A DNA stretch of 42,432 nucleotides. Source: Streptomyces sp. NRRL F-5630 (GTDB taxonomy: Bacteria > Actinomycetota > Actinomycetes > Streptomycetales > Streptomycetaceae). Shown here piece by piece: positions 1 through 9,000 of this stretch. A program made the translations under genes and the position numbers. Under the pieces are notes generated by a model. That model saw only the letters and a program-made list of their open reading frames with translations, was not told where the DNA came from and did not search any database. The DNA lies in contig NZ_JOGO01000053.1 in the NCBI RefSeq assembly GCF_000719475.1, positions 1-42,432 on the forward strand, given 5' to 3'. Every line of letters begins with the position of its first letter. Position 1 is the stretch's first letter.

Positions 1-2
1 AC

Positions 3-89
3 CGCCGCTACGAGCGCAAGGCCGAACACTTCCTCGCCTTCGTCGGCATAGCCGCAGCCCTCATCTGCCACCGCCGACTCACCAAATAA
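3..89 (+). CDS. IS5-family transposase, C-terminal end (truncated by window start)
   Basis: Only the last 28 residues are in the window. They end RRYERKAEHFLAFVGIAAAL, then ICHRRLTK and a TAA stop. This is the usual C-terminus of Streptomyces IS5-family DDE transposases, which follows the E-containing motif and the LRIRYE-type helix. The gene enters from outside the window, so its integrity cannot be judged. The end of the insertion sequence should lie within a few tens of bases after position 89. Its partner inverted repeat is outside the window, so I do not mark it. Confidence 0.75.
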   Translation, partial: RRYERKAEHFLAFVGIAAALICHRRLTK

Positions 90-355
90 AACAACGTCTT
101 AGAAGGCGCCTGCTCTATCCTCGCGTTCCCTTGGTCACCGAGGGGTAGGTATGTGTGGGTTCGGACAGATTCGCCGACAGCAGACACATTGAGTCCCATA
201 CGGACTGGATTAACTCGGCGAAGGAAGCAAACCTAGAGCGGTCTTGAGAAAGCAGAACCTGCTCTCTGCGCATCAGTCGGGACCGCGAGAGGTGCGTCGC
301 GGGCGCAACATAGCCGACGATCGCCGGTTGGCCAAACCGGCGCTTCTGCAGACCA
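90..355. other. Intergenic stretch after the IS5 end
   Basis: About 265 bases follow the transposase stop. I see no convincing gene, tRNA or terminator here. The right inverted repeat of the IS5 element must lie in the first part, but cannot be fixed without the left end. Open frames on the minus strand across this stretch are shadows of the recombinase-like gene downstream. Confidence 0.4.
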
Positions 356-1030
356 TTGAGTGACCAGGGGATGCCGACGCATCCCGATGTCTCGTGTGAG
401 GAGTCATGTAGCTTGTCGAAGCTGGCAATAGGTGAATCGTCCTTGCTCTCAGCGGACCATGTTCGCGCCCTTCTGGAGTGGCTCCAGGAGGAATCTTCGG
501 GAGCCGTTTTCCCTTTCCTCGCCGCTATGGCGGGCACCGCCCTTTCGCCGGGTGAAGCAGTCTCGGTACGGGTGCAGGACGTGACGCTCCCGGACGCGGA
601 GTTCGGGGAGGTGTTGGTCCGTGCCGGCGAGAGCCGGAGGGTTCCTGTCTCCCCGGACGTCGTGGGTGTGCTGAGGCGCTGGATCGACGAGGCGGGTTTG
701 GAAGCTGAAGACCTGCTGTTCCCGGCCGAGCGGGGTGGGGCGTTGGCGTCCTCCGAATACAAGAGGGCGTGGAGGCGCGCTCGCCAAGCGGTGTTGAGCC
801 CGGACGAGGTGCAGGCGGGCTTGGGGGAGCAAGTCTCCAGCCTGCGTGACTCCTGTCTGGACCGCTGGCTCGAGGCGGGCGTTCCTGCGTGGGGTGTCGC
901 CGAGTGGGCTGGCGTGAGTGCGAGCTGGATTGCGCTGCGGTACCCGCACCGCTTCCGGCTGGAAGACATCGAGATCGACTGGGAGCACCTGGAAGAGAGC
1001 CTGCGCCTTCCGGGCATTCCCGAGCGGTAG
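356..1030 (+). CDS. Degenerate tyrosine-recombinase-like protein
   Basis: This 224-aa protein aligns by eye with the catalytic half of phage-type integrases. It has ALSPGEAVSVRVQDV where active enzymes have GLRxGE...L.W.D, and SLRDSCLDRWLEAGVP then RYPHRF where active enzymes have HxLRHT...GV and RY.H. The first catalytic Arg is Ser64, the HxxR His is Ser161, and the H/W of the GH box is missing. Arg164 and Tyr196 remain. The N-terminal SAM-like core-binding domain is absent or very short. It may be a decayed integrase or an integrase-fold protein without recombinase activity. The start is uncertain: TTG at 356 has no clear ribosome site, and ATG at 371 (MPTHPD) follows CAGGGG directly. Confidence 0.6.
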   Translation: MSDQGMPTHPDVSCEESCSLSKLAIGESSLLSADHVRALLEWLQEESSGAVFPFLAAMAGTALSPGEAVSVRVQDVTLPDAEFGEVLVRAGESRRVPVSPDVVGVLRRWIDEAGLEAEDLLFPAERGGALASSEYKRAWRRARQAVLSPDEVQAGLGEQVSSLRDSCLDRWLEAGVPAWGVAEWAGVSASWIALRYPHRFRLEDIEIDWEHLEESLRLPGIPER

Positions 1031-1261
1031 TTTCCCCTCTCGCGCTCCGACTCACGATCCGAGCGCGAAGAGCACGCGCCGAGCACATTTCGAACGTCGG
1101 CGGTCCACGCCGCACGCGGCCGTGTCACATGGCTCGACCCTCAGCGATCTGGTTCCCACTGCCCTACAGGGCCGGTTGACCTGCGCCGTGGACTGCCGGC
1201 AGCCCGGCTGAATCAATTCACCTGCTTAGCCTTTCCCCCCTCTGTTTCCGAGGACTCGCGC

Positions 1262-1468
1262 ATGCCTGCCCGTTTGCTGTCCATTCCCGCTGTCGCCGCC
1301 GCCCTGGACGTCGACCGGCGCACCGTCTACCGCTTCATCGCCGCCGGCGACCTCCCGGTCGTCGACCTGCGCACCGGGACGGAACGATCTCGCGTCCGTG
1401 TCCCTGCTGCCGGGCTTGAGGAGTTCATCGCCAGGAGATTGGTTGGCTCCCCGCGCCTCCGTCGGTGA
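1262..1468 (+). CDS. xis: Excisionase / HTH DNA-binding protein (MerR-like helix-turn-helix)
   Basis: This 68-aa protein has one helix-turn-helix of the excisionase (HTH_17) type: LSIPAVAAALDVDRRTVYRF followed by IAAGDLPVVDLRTG, which is the HTH and wing, then RVRVPAAGLEEFIARRL. Such proteins bend DNA at attachment sites and direct the adjacent integrase towards excision. It lies just upstream of the integrase, as in actinomycete integrative elements. Its TGA stop (1466-1468) is in the same frame as the integrase, and no other stop lies between the two genes. Family confidence is good; the role as Xis rather than a small repressor rests on the neighbour. Confidence 0.75.
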   Translation: MPARLLSIPAVAAALDVDRRTVYRFIAAGDLPVVDLRTGTERSRVRVPAAGLEEFIARRLVGSPRLRR

Positions 1469-1516
1469 ATTCCCGCCCCCAGCCCAGACCTCACCGCTTC
1501 CGAACAAAGGAGTAGT

Positions 1517-2623
1517 ACCGCGTACCTGCGCAAACTGAAGTCCGGCAAGTGGCAGGCGACCGTTCGTAACCGGGCCGGAGACCGGTTCAGCGAGTCCTTC
1601 CCCCTCAAGGCCCAGGCGCGGGCCTGGGGCATCGAGCTGGAGACCCAGTTCGCCCGTGGAGGCATGCGGGACCCGCGGGCCGGCGAGATCGCGTTCCGGG
1701 AGTGGCACGACCGGTGGTGGAACGCCCGCATAGTCGAACCCCACACGCTGCGGGGCGATGCGTCCAGCATCAAGAACCACGTCATGCCGTACTGGGCTGA
1801 CTGGGAGATGCGGGCCATCACCCGCATGGACGTCCAGAGCTGGATACGCTCCCTGGTCGAGAAGGGCGCAGGCCCTGCCGCGATCAAGCGGGCCTACAAC
1901 CTGACGTCGTCCATCATGCGCGCTGCTGTCGACGACGATGTGATCGCGGTGAGCCCGTGCCGCAGCATCGATCTGCCGCCCATCGCGGTCAAACCGCCGC
2001 AGTGGTTCACGCCCGACCAGGCGCAGAGCATCCTCGACGGACTCTCCCCCGCCTGGCGGACGATGTGCCTGCTCGGCTTCTACACCGGACTGCGCTGGGG
2101 AGAGCTCTCCGGCCTGCACCGCCACCGCATCGACACGCGCCGCTCCCGCCTGTTCGTCGTGGAGGTCAACACCAAGAGCGGCATCAAGGAGTACCCCAAG
2201 AGCTCCAAGAGCCGCCGGGAAGTCCCGCTCCCGCCCCACGTCCTGGAGGCCCTCGAACGGCACATCCACCGGCTCGACCGCGACGCAGTGGTCTTCACGA
2301 CCATCACCAAGGGCCGCTCCGGGCGCCTCCTCGCCGACAGCAACTGGCGTCGGCAGACCTGGTGGCCTGCTGTCGAGGCTGCCTACCATTTCGGCGACGA
2401 CGGCGAGTTGCAGCTCGTCCCGCACTACCCGCCGCACTCCATGCGCCACACTTGCGCCTCGTGGCTCGTCCAGAGGGGAGTCTCGCTCTACGAGGTTCAG
2501 CACCTTCTCGGCCACGAGAGCTTCCAGACCACCCAGCGCTACGCCCACCTCCAGCCGGACGCCCATAAGGCTGTGCTGGGAGCCTGGGAACGCATGGAAA
2601 CCCCGCTCACCATCGTCGCATGA
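1517..2623 (+). CDS. int: Tyrosine site-specific integrase, without a normal start codon
   Basis: This is a full-length tyrosine recombinase of phage and ICE type. The N-terminal arm-binding region reads AYLRKLKSGKWQATVRNRAG, then come the SAM-like core-binding domain and the catalytic domain. Taking codon 1 at 1517, the catalytic residues are all present: Arg193 (TGLRWGE), His307 and Arg310 (HSMRHT), the LLGHES box, and Tyr342 (RYAHL). An AAAGGAG ribosome site sits at 1506-1512, but the codon where ATG is expected (before GCG TAC) is ACC at 1517. The only nearby alternatives are CTG at 1526 and ATT at 1469. The first ATG, at 1664, would remove the arm-binding domain. Translation may therefore be poor, use CTG, or depend on readthrough from xis. 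A strong terminator follows. Confidence 0.8.
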   Translation, partial: TAYLRKLKSGKWQATVRNRAGDRFSESFPLKAQARAWGIELETQFARGGMRDPRAGEIAFREWHDRWWNARIVEPHTLRGDASSIKNHVMPYWADWEMRAITRMDVQSWIRSLVEKGAGPAAIKRAYNLTSSIMRAAVDDDVIAVSPCRSIDLPPIAVKPPQWFTPDQAQSILDGLSPAWRTMCLLGFYTGLRWGELSGLHRHRIDTRRSRLFVVEVNTKSGIKEYPKSSKSRREVPLPPHVLEALERHIHRLDRDAVVFTTITKGRSGRLLADSNWRRQTWWPAVEAAYHFGDDGELQLVPHYPPHSMRHTCASWLVQRGVSLYEVQHLLGHESFQTTQRYAHLQPDAHKAVLGAWERMETPLTIVA

Positions 2624-2628
2624 ACGTT

Positions 2629-2661
2629 CCTTTGCCCTGTCCTCCACGGACAGGGCAAAGG
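2629..2661 (+). terminator. Hairpin terminator after the integrase
   Basis: A perfect 14-bp stem (CCTTTGCCCTGTCC / GGACAGGGCAAAGG) encloses the 5-nt loop TCCAC and starts six bases after the integrase stop codon. No long U tract follows, which is common for high-GC actinomycete terminators. The stem can also form on the other strand, so it may serve the convergent broken gene as well. Confidence 0.75.
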
Positions 2662-2686
2662 CGTTTCCCGGTTGAGCCGGGCCGGG

Positions 2687-3340
2687 TCACGTTCGCGGGT
2701 CGGTTGGACAGTCTCCGGGAAGCGTCCAGCGGCCGTCTGCGTCGAAGGGCCACGCGTAGGCGTAGGCATCGATCTTCGCCAGCTCACGCAGCGCCTCCCG
2801 CCCGGCAGGCGGATCCACAGGAGTGCGCAAGGGTTCCCTCAAGGGGTCGAGTTGCACCGCGTACGCCTCAGCCCATTCCAGCCAGTCCGCCTCCTCCGTC
2901 GCGACCGGCGCCTCGCCTGCTCGGGCGCGGGCTGCCCGGCAGAAGGCGCGGATCTCTTCGGCCTGCCGCCAGTCCCGAATCTGCCCGGTAAGAATCATCG
3001 CCCTGTGCTGCTCGATCTGCTGCTCGCGAGCCCGCGCGACGGCCGCGTATCAGCGGCGCCGCTGTTCGGCCTCACGCAGCTCCTTCTCCCGCTCCCGGCG
3101 GTCGGCTTCCGCCGCAAGGCGTTCCAGATTCTGCAGTAGGTGCCCCAGCCGTGACTCCAATGTCCACCGGGCGCTGTCGCTGTACGAGTACGAGTGCTGG
3201 TACCAGCTCCCGGAGGGCGCGCCGAGAGCGAGGCGACCGTTGAACTCTTCGTCGTACTTGGGCAGGCGCGTCCAGGGATTGCGCTCCTCTTGACGGCGCT
3301 CCTGCGGGGTCGAGTGAGCGACTCGATCTTTGTGGCTCGC
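2687..3340 (-). pseudogene. Hypothetical actinomycete protein interrupted by an in-frame TGA
   Basis: On the minus strand one frame is readable from about 3340 down to the stop at 2687, except for one TGA at 3050-3052. The upper half reads TPQERRQEERNPWTRLPKYD, then a Tyr/Ser-rich SWYQHSYSYSDSARWTLESR, then a Glu/Arg-rich coiled coil. The lower half continues YAAVARAREQQIEQHR, then IRDWRQAEEIRAFCRAARAR and EWAEAYAVQLDPL. Similar proteins (RQAEEIRAF...W..WA..Y.DRLDPL) are common and uncharacterised in Streptomyces. No start codon is seen at the upstream end, where another stop lies at 3341-3343, so the gene also appears 5'-truncated. A shorter protein of 103 aa could start at ATG 2998. It converges on the integrase. 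Confidence 0.55.
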
Positions 3341-3646
3341 TCACCGGCGTATTCGCGAGCGAGGCGCCCGCATGAGCGACGCCTTCAGAGGGCCGTTCGG
3401 AGATGCTTGACGCTCGGATGACGCTCGAAGCGGAAGCCTCTGCTGCGCCGCCAAAGGCGGTGCGAGTGACCATCCCGGCCCCACGTACCTTGGGGGGAGA
3501 ACGCGACCCGACGAACGCGGTGACGGATTCGATCGTCGTGGGCCGTCGCAAAGTGATGAAAGCGCTACAAGAAACCCAAGGATGGGCATACTCTGCGGGA
3601 ATCACCGCAGGTGGGCCGGGGCGACCTGTAGTGCAGCGGAGGTGTC
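3341..3646. other. Leader region of the large two-gene operon
   Basis: No supported gene lies here. The stretch contains the 11-bp repeat pair at 3407-3427. It ends with a good ribosome site, GGAGG at 3638-3642, four bases before the ATG at 3647. The promoter of the two large genes is probably in this interval, but I cannot name convincing -35 and -10 boxes. Confidence 0.4.
3407..3427. repeat. Two 11-bp-phased TGACGCTCG repeats, left edge of the large-gene island
   Basis: TTGACGCTCGG is followed at once by ATGACGCTCGA, giving two copies spaced 11 bp apart. The same motif recurs as a pair at 13408-13427 and as a triplet at 13622-13653, beyond the far end of the two giant genes. The spacing of about one helical turn suggests protein binding sites on one DNA face, such as arm or accessory sites of a recombinase or repressor sites. 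The role is inferred; only the repeat itself is seen. Confidence 0.5.
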
Positions 3647-5941
3647 ATGGGTGGGGACCCGCATGTATCAGCACAAGGGGTCGAAGAACGTGAGCGCACG
3701 GGGGTGCCGGATCCATACGGTGACCGGGCTCTTCTGACCTCTGCCATGACGGAGGGCTACGCCGCCGTCCCCGACGAGGAACGCAGTCGGCTGCGGAGCT
3801 ACATCGAGGCGGTTGTCGCGGCCCGTGCGGCGCCGGTGCACACCACCGTTGCCTTCAACGCCGTGTACTTCGGATATGACCTCGACGGTGACGGCTATGG
3901 CGGAAGCCCGCTGTGCCTCGACGACTTTCCCGTGATCACCTCCGGCGAGTGTGCTCCCGTGCTCCCGGTCGGTGCCATGGTGTGTGTCACCACCGGGTCG
4001 GACCCGCTCTACGCCGAGATCGTCTACCGGGAGGGCGCGCACCCGGAGGTGGGCGCGCTCGGGGACGTGCCGGCCTGGGTGTCGGGGGCGCCCGCGGGCG
4101 CCGAGGGCCCTGGGAGGCCCGGTGCTGACGCCGCGCCACGGCGCAGGGAGCTGCTGGTCCCGGACCTTCGAGCCTTCGGTCCGGCCCTGGGTCTGTCACC
4201 CGCCCAGCTTCATCGCTTACGCACGCGTGGGCGCTGGATCAATGAGGACGGGCATGTCGTCGTTGACGTGTGCTATCCGTCCTGGGAAGCAGCCCGGCGC
4301 GACGATCTGACGGCCTACGCGGACCACCTTCTGACGACGGCACGGCAGCAGCTGCTCAGCCCCTTCGTCCCCGTGTCCCTCGCCGCCCTGGTGGGCGGCA
4401 CGCACGATGAAGACCTGCGGGCGGGGCTGCTCGGTCTCCTCGACACGGTGCGGGGTGTCCTCGACTCCAGTGCCGCGTTACGCACCTGGGGTCATTACGC
4501 CATGACCCGCGCCTCCCTCGCGGATTGCTGGCGGGACACCGGGCCGCTGGGAGGTGACGATGTCAGGTCTCTCGTGGCCGAGGTGGAGCGCGCGGCCACC
4601 CCGGTGAGGCGGCGATACGGCCTTGTGGCTCCGGTCACTGTGTACACAGCGGTCGGACCACGGCTGCGCGGCTTCCCCGGGGCGGCGGAACGGCTCAGGG
4701 GAGCGGGGTACGCCGCTGCGGTGTGCCGGGTGAACCTGGCGCTCGCCGACGTGGTCCAGGGGGACAGCGACCAGGGTCTGTTCGGGAACGGCTCCCGGAT
4801 CACCCTCGACGACGCGTTCGAGGGGGGAGGGGTGTGGCGGTCCCATCATCCCGGTGACGCGGAGGTCCCCCGAAACCCCCTGGTCCCGGCCGGACGCGGC
4901 TGGGCCTCCACGCTGCCCGCACCGCCGGAGCCGGAGGCGGAGGCGGAGCTGGAACCGGTAGATCTGCCCCTCGCTGACGACGACCTCCTCGGCCCCGGTG
5001 AACTCCTGCGGAGCGACGCGCAGGAGATCGTCTGGCGGGCGCCCCTGCGGCTGGCTCATCTCATCGACGGCTGGTTCCCCCTGCACCCGTTCGTCGCGGA
5101 GGAGCTTTGCGAGTCGCACGGCGCGCACCCCACGCTGCGCCTTGAACTCGAGCACGCCGGTGAAACGTTGGACGAGAAGGAGGCGGTTCAGGACGTCACG
5201 GTCGAACTCGGCGACGACTCGAATCGGTTGACGGGGATCGTCTGGCCCGGTGACTTCTTCCCCGGCCTGATGCTGGAGCTGCGCCGACGTCGTGGCGACA
5301 CAGTGATCCGCCTCGCCACGACGCGACTGAAGGAGTGCGTGCAGGTCGGTGACCGTGGGGCGGGGCACTGTTACGACCCCCGCGTGCTCACCAGGGAGGA
5401 CGTGCCGGGCAGCAGCCGCCATGGTGACAGCGCGGTCGGGCTCGGTCCCCGGCAGCTGGTGATGCGCACCGTGCGCCGTTGCGGTCTGCTGACCCTGGAC
5501 GGCCATGCCCTGATGGATCGAACGGTCCTGCCGAGCGCGGTCTATGGGCGTCTGCCGGCCCGGTCGCAGGCCGCCGCCCTCGACGCGGCCGTCGCGGAAC
5601 TGCTCGCGGAACATCTTCTGGAGCCGGCCCTCGGCAGCAGGGACGCCTGGGGCCAGCCGCACTTCCCGCCGCGTGACGGACAGCGGATCATCTTCCTGAT
5701 CGGCTACCGTCCCGCCGGGCCACGGGTGATACGGCCGTGGGGCGGTGGCGAGCCGGGCGGTGAGCGACTGCGCGGCGTGCAGTTCGTCCCAGGCCATCTG
5801 CGCCGCCTGCGGCCGGGGTGCTCGCCCAGCGACGTTCAGCGCGCGGCTTTTCGGGAGCACTGCCGCAGGCTCGGCAAGGCGGACGGCTGGGAACTGCCGT
5901 ACGGCTACACGTTCGTGACCGAGCACACGCGTGGCAGCTGA
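3647..5941 (+). CDS. Unrecognised 764-aa protein, first gene of the giant NTPase operon
   Basis: I do not recognise this family. The start is supported by GGAGG four bases upstream. Residues 1-150 form a compact region containing YFGYDLDGDGYGG. A Pro/Gly/Arg-rich linker lies near 145-165. A helical middle includes DLTAYADHLLTTARQQLLSP. An acidic, proline-rich linker (PEPEAEAELEPVDLPLADDD) lies near 425-450. The C-terminal third is mixed alpha/beta with a winged-helix-like segment (LDAAVAELLAEHLLEPAL). The basic end reads VPGHLRRLRPGCSPSDV...ELPYGYTFVTEHTRG. There is no signal peptide, membrane segment, P-loop or clear nuclease motif. It is tightly coupled to the giant NTPase gene: 79 bases separate its stop from the preferred downstream start, and the frames overlap if a GTG at 5931 is used. 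It may be a sensor or partner of that NTPase. Confidence 0.8.
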   Translation: MGGDPHVSAQGVEERERTGVPDPYGDRALLTSAMTEGYAAVPDEERSRLRSYIEAVVAARAAPVHTTVAFNAVYFGYDLDGDGYGGSPLCLDDFPVITSGECAPVLPVGAMVCVTTGSDPLYAEIVYREGAHPEVGALGDVPAWVSGAPAGAEGPGRPGADAAPRRRELLVPDLRAFGPALGLSPAQLHRLRTRGRWINEDGHVVVDVCYPSWEAARRDDLTAYADHLLTTARQQLLSPFVPVSLAALVGGTHDEDLRAGLLGLLDTVRGVLDSSAALRTWGHYAMTRASLADCWRDTGPLGGDDVRSLVAEVERAATPVRRRYGLVAPVTVYTAVGPRLRGFPGAAERLRGAGYAAAVCRVNLALADVVQGDSDQGLFGNGSRITLDDAFEGGGVWRSHHPGDAEVPRNPLVPAGRGWASTLPAPPEPEAEAELEPVDLPLADDDLLGPGELLRSDAQEIVWRAPLRLAHLIDGWFPLHPFVAEELCESHGAHPTLRLELEHAGETLDEKEAVQDVTVELGDDSNRLTGIVWPGDFFPGLMLELRRRRGDTVIRLATTRLKECVQVGDRGAGHCYDPRVLTREDVPGSSRHGDSAVGLGPRQLVMRTVRRCGLLTLDGHALMDRTVLPSAVYGRLPARSQAAALDAAVAELLAEHLLEPALGSRDAWGQPHFPPRDGQRIIFLIGYRPAGPRVIRPWGGGEPGGERLRGVQFVPGHLRRLRPGCSPSDVQRAAFREHCRRLGKADGWELPYGYTFVTEHTRGS

Positions 5942-6020
5942 TCCTTCACCGCTTTCGCGCGTCCATGGCTTCGGCCGCCCTTTCCCCCATCCGTCGCCCA
6001 CAGAAACGGAGTGCGTGTAC

Positions 6021-9000
6021 ATGCAGGACCGCTACCGCGTCGTCACAGGGCCGCCATGGTCCCCGTCGAGTGTCTCAGCCGAGGACCTCGAAGGCCTCGC
6101 CGCCGCGCTCAACGCCTTGGAATCCCCGGCCGTCGCCGCCCTGAACGACCTCACTGCGGACATGGTGGAGCTCGCATTCAACTCCCTGCGGCCCAAACAC
6201 CGCCAGGAGTTGCTCACCAGTCTTGGCATCCGCATGTCGGCCCCTCGACGGGTGAGCAGTGCCCTGTGCCGGGATGTGCTCGCCAGACTGCGGCGCGAGT
6301 CACGACAGCACGCGTGCACATGCGGGGTCAGGGGTCTCACGGTCACCGTGATGAACCAGGTCGGGGAATTCGTCCTGGCGCAAGACGGTGAGACGGTCCG
6401 CGACCCTGTTGCCCGGTGGGGCGCCACGCTGGTTCGGGCCACCGTGTTCGCGTGGTGCAACGCCACCGTCACCGACGCCCATATCCTTGCCTGGGCGGCG
6501 GACCAGGACTGGCTCGGGGTGACGGTCGGTGACGAGGAGTCGGCTCGGCTCGCCGCCGTAGCTGCCGCTTCGCGGTCCCTCGTGGAGGCGTACCCCGACT
6601 TCGCATCCGGAGCGGCAACCGACGACGAGCCGGCGCTCGCGAAGGACGGGAAACCGGAGCGTGCTGCCGTCGCCGACCGGCCGGGCACCAGTGCCTCCGC
6701 ACCGGAGACCGCGGCAGCGGACCCCAGCGCCTCGCACGAGGAGACCGCTGCGGCCTCCGAGGGCGCCAGGAGCAAGGAGGGAACGACTCCGGAGGAGACC
6801 TGTCGGCAGCTGGAGTCCGCCCTCGCAGAGGCCCGCCAGACCGCGGAGAAGGTCACCGACGCGGTTATGGACGGCCGCCCTCCGCAGGACGAGGACATGG
6901 CTTCGCTCGCTGCGCTGAGCACTGCCTTCGATGACGTGGAAGCGGTGTTCCGGGCCGCCGGGATCGAGGGGGTGCCTCGTCGCCTGGCGGACATGACGCG
7001 CGCCGCACGCGCGCACTGGACAGCGCGGAAGCGTGATCTCCAGGCCCGCGAGCCGCTGCGGGAGCTGCTTAATGTCGCCTGCCGCCCGGACAGCTCCGTC
7101 GCTGCCGTCGCTGCCGCCGAGGCCGTGCGCGGCGCGGCCCGCCGCCTGCTGGACGTGCCGGTGTGGGAGGAGCCGCAACGCGAGGAGGGCGCCGCGCTCG
7201 CCGCTCTGGCCCGCCTCATCAGGCTGGGGCGGCAGGCGGAGGCCGCGACGGAGATCCTGGCACTGCAGGCGCAGGTCGTACGGGTCCTGCCCACGTGCGC
7301 CATGGCGGTGCTGATCGCTCCTGAGCTGACGCTGGACCAGTCGGTGGACGGTGACCCGCGCCCCGTCGGGGCCGCCGAGGCGCATGGCACCGACCAGCCC
7401 GCCGACACCGAGACGACCTCGGAACACGTAACCGTGCAGTCGGCCGCACCGACCGAGGCGAACGCGCCCCAGTCCACCGCCATGCCGGAAGTCACGACGA
7501 CCGCCGAGCCGGTCCACGCCCCAGACGCAGACGCCGCGGCGGCCGCCGACAACGACCCGGCGCCCCCCACGTCCGCCGATGCGCCGGTCGTGGCGCCCGC
7601 CGCTCCCACGGTCTCTCCCGCCGAGGACACGCTCGCCCGGGAAGCGGCCCCGGTGGCGGACGGAGCCACCGATGAGGCCGCGGTCGAGGGGGTCCTGGCG
7701 CGGCTGGTCGTGGAGCGGCGCTTCGGACTCGCCCACCATGTGGCGAGTGCCGCCGGCCACGTCGAGCCCCAGGTGGCGGCGCTCCGCCTGGCCGGTGCCG
7801 CCGCGCTGCTCACCTCCGGGAACAGCCAGAGTGCCCGGCTCACGGCGGATCTCCTCCAGGAGTACGGCGGATACGCGGGCCAGGACACCGAAGGCAGCGA
7901 ACTCCTCCTCCTCCCCGCCCTGCTGCGCACCGCGCTGATCACCGGCGACCATGCTGCCGGCGCTCAGCTCAAGGCGCTGGTGCCCCGGCTCCCGGACCGG
8001 CTCGGAGAGGCGGCGACCGCCGTCGCCGACCGTGCTCTCAGCGGCGCCCTGCTGATCGCCTCGCCGCTGGTCGCGGACGTCTCCGAGACCGAGACCCGGC
8101 TGCGGGAACTGCGTGAGCAGAGCCGCGACCTGCTCGCGCCGCAGCGGCTGCGGTTCGCACGGGCCACGGAGATCGCCAAGCGCTGGCTCGCCCCCGGCGA
8201 CGGGATGCTTGGATCGCTGCTCACGACCGTCGTCGGCGACGACCGCGACGCGCTGCAGCAGGTGCGGGAGCAGGCCGACCGGCTGTCGAAACTGACCGAG
8301 GTCAACAGCGAGATCGACCGCATGGACCGCAAGTACCGCTCGTCCAGCAGCAAACCGCTCCAGGGCTCCGGGCGGCAGGATCTGGTGCATCTCGTGGAGC
8401 GGGTTGTCAGCCTGGTCAAGGAGTGGTGCATGGCGGTCGACGGCACCCGTCGCGACCGTTCCGACGGCAGCCGTGCGGTCAGGGAGATCTCCTCTTTGCG
8501 TCAGTCCCTGCTGGACGGCAGGGAAGCGGCGCTGGGTGAACTGGAGCGGTTGGCGCGGCGCCCGGACGCCCTCTCGGGCGCGATGGCCTGGGCGGCCCAC
8601 GCCTCGATGGAGGAGTTGTTCGCTCTGCTGGCCGGCGACAGCGTGACCACGCGTCACGGCGGCCCGGCCGACCCGGAACTCGCGCTCGACGCAGAGCTGT
8701 TGAAGGTGCAGGACACCCACGACGGTCAACCGTCGCTGGGCGAGCTGCTGACCGCGGTCGACCGGAGCTGGCAGGACGCCCTCGACGAGCGGCTCTCGTA
8801 CGACGCCTTCACCGCGGCCCGCGACATCGTCGACCTCGCCGGACGAGGGCTGCTGCCTGCCGCCGGGGCTGGGGAGTTCGCCCCGCCCGCGGAAGCCGAG
8901 ATCGACGAAAGGGAGACCGCCCGGCGTGCGCAGCTGCGGAAGGCACACAGCGACCTCGTTGCCGAACTGCACCGCGCTCAGGCCGACGGCGCCGTGACCG

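Noticed and set aside
3878..3915. EF-hand-like loop (DLDGDGYGG) in the 764-aa protein
   Set aside because: Positions 1, 3 and 5 fit, but the hydrophobic position 8 and the acidic position 12 are missing and there is no flanking helix pair that I can argue for.
6300..8972. Long minus-strand open frame (890 codons) opposite the giant NTPase gene
   Set aside because: Shadow of a strongly GC-biased gene: Arg/Gly/Val-rich, no domain, no ribosome site. The plus strand has the P-loop motifs.
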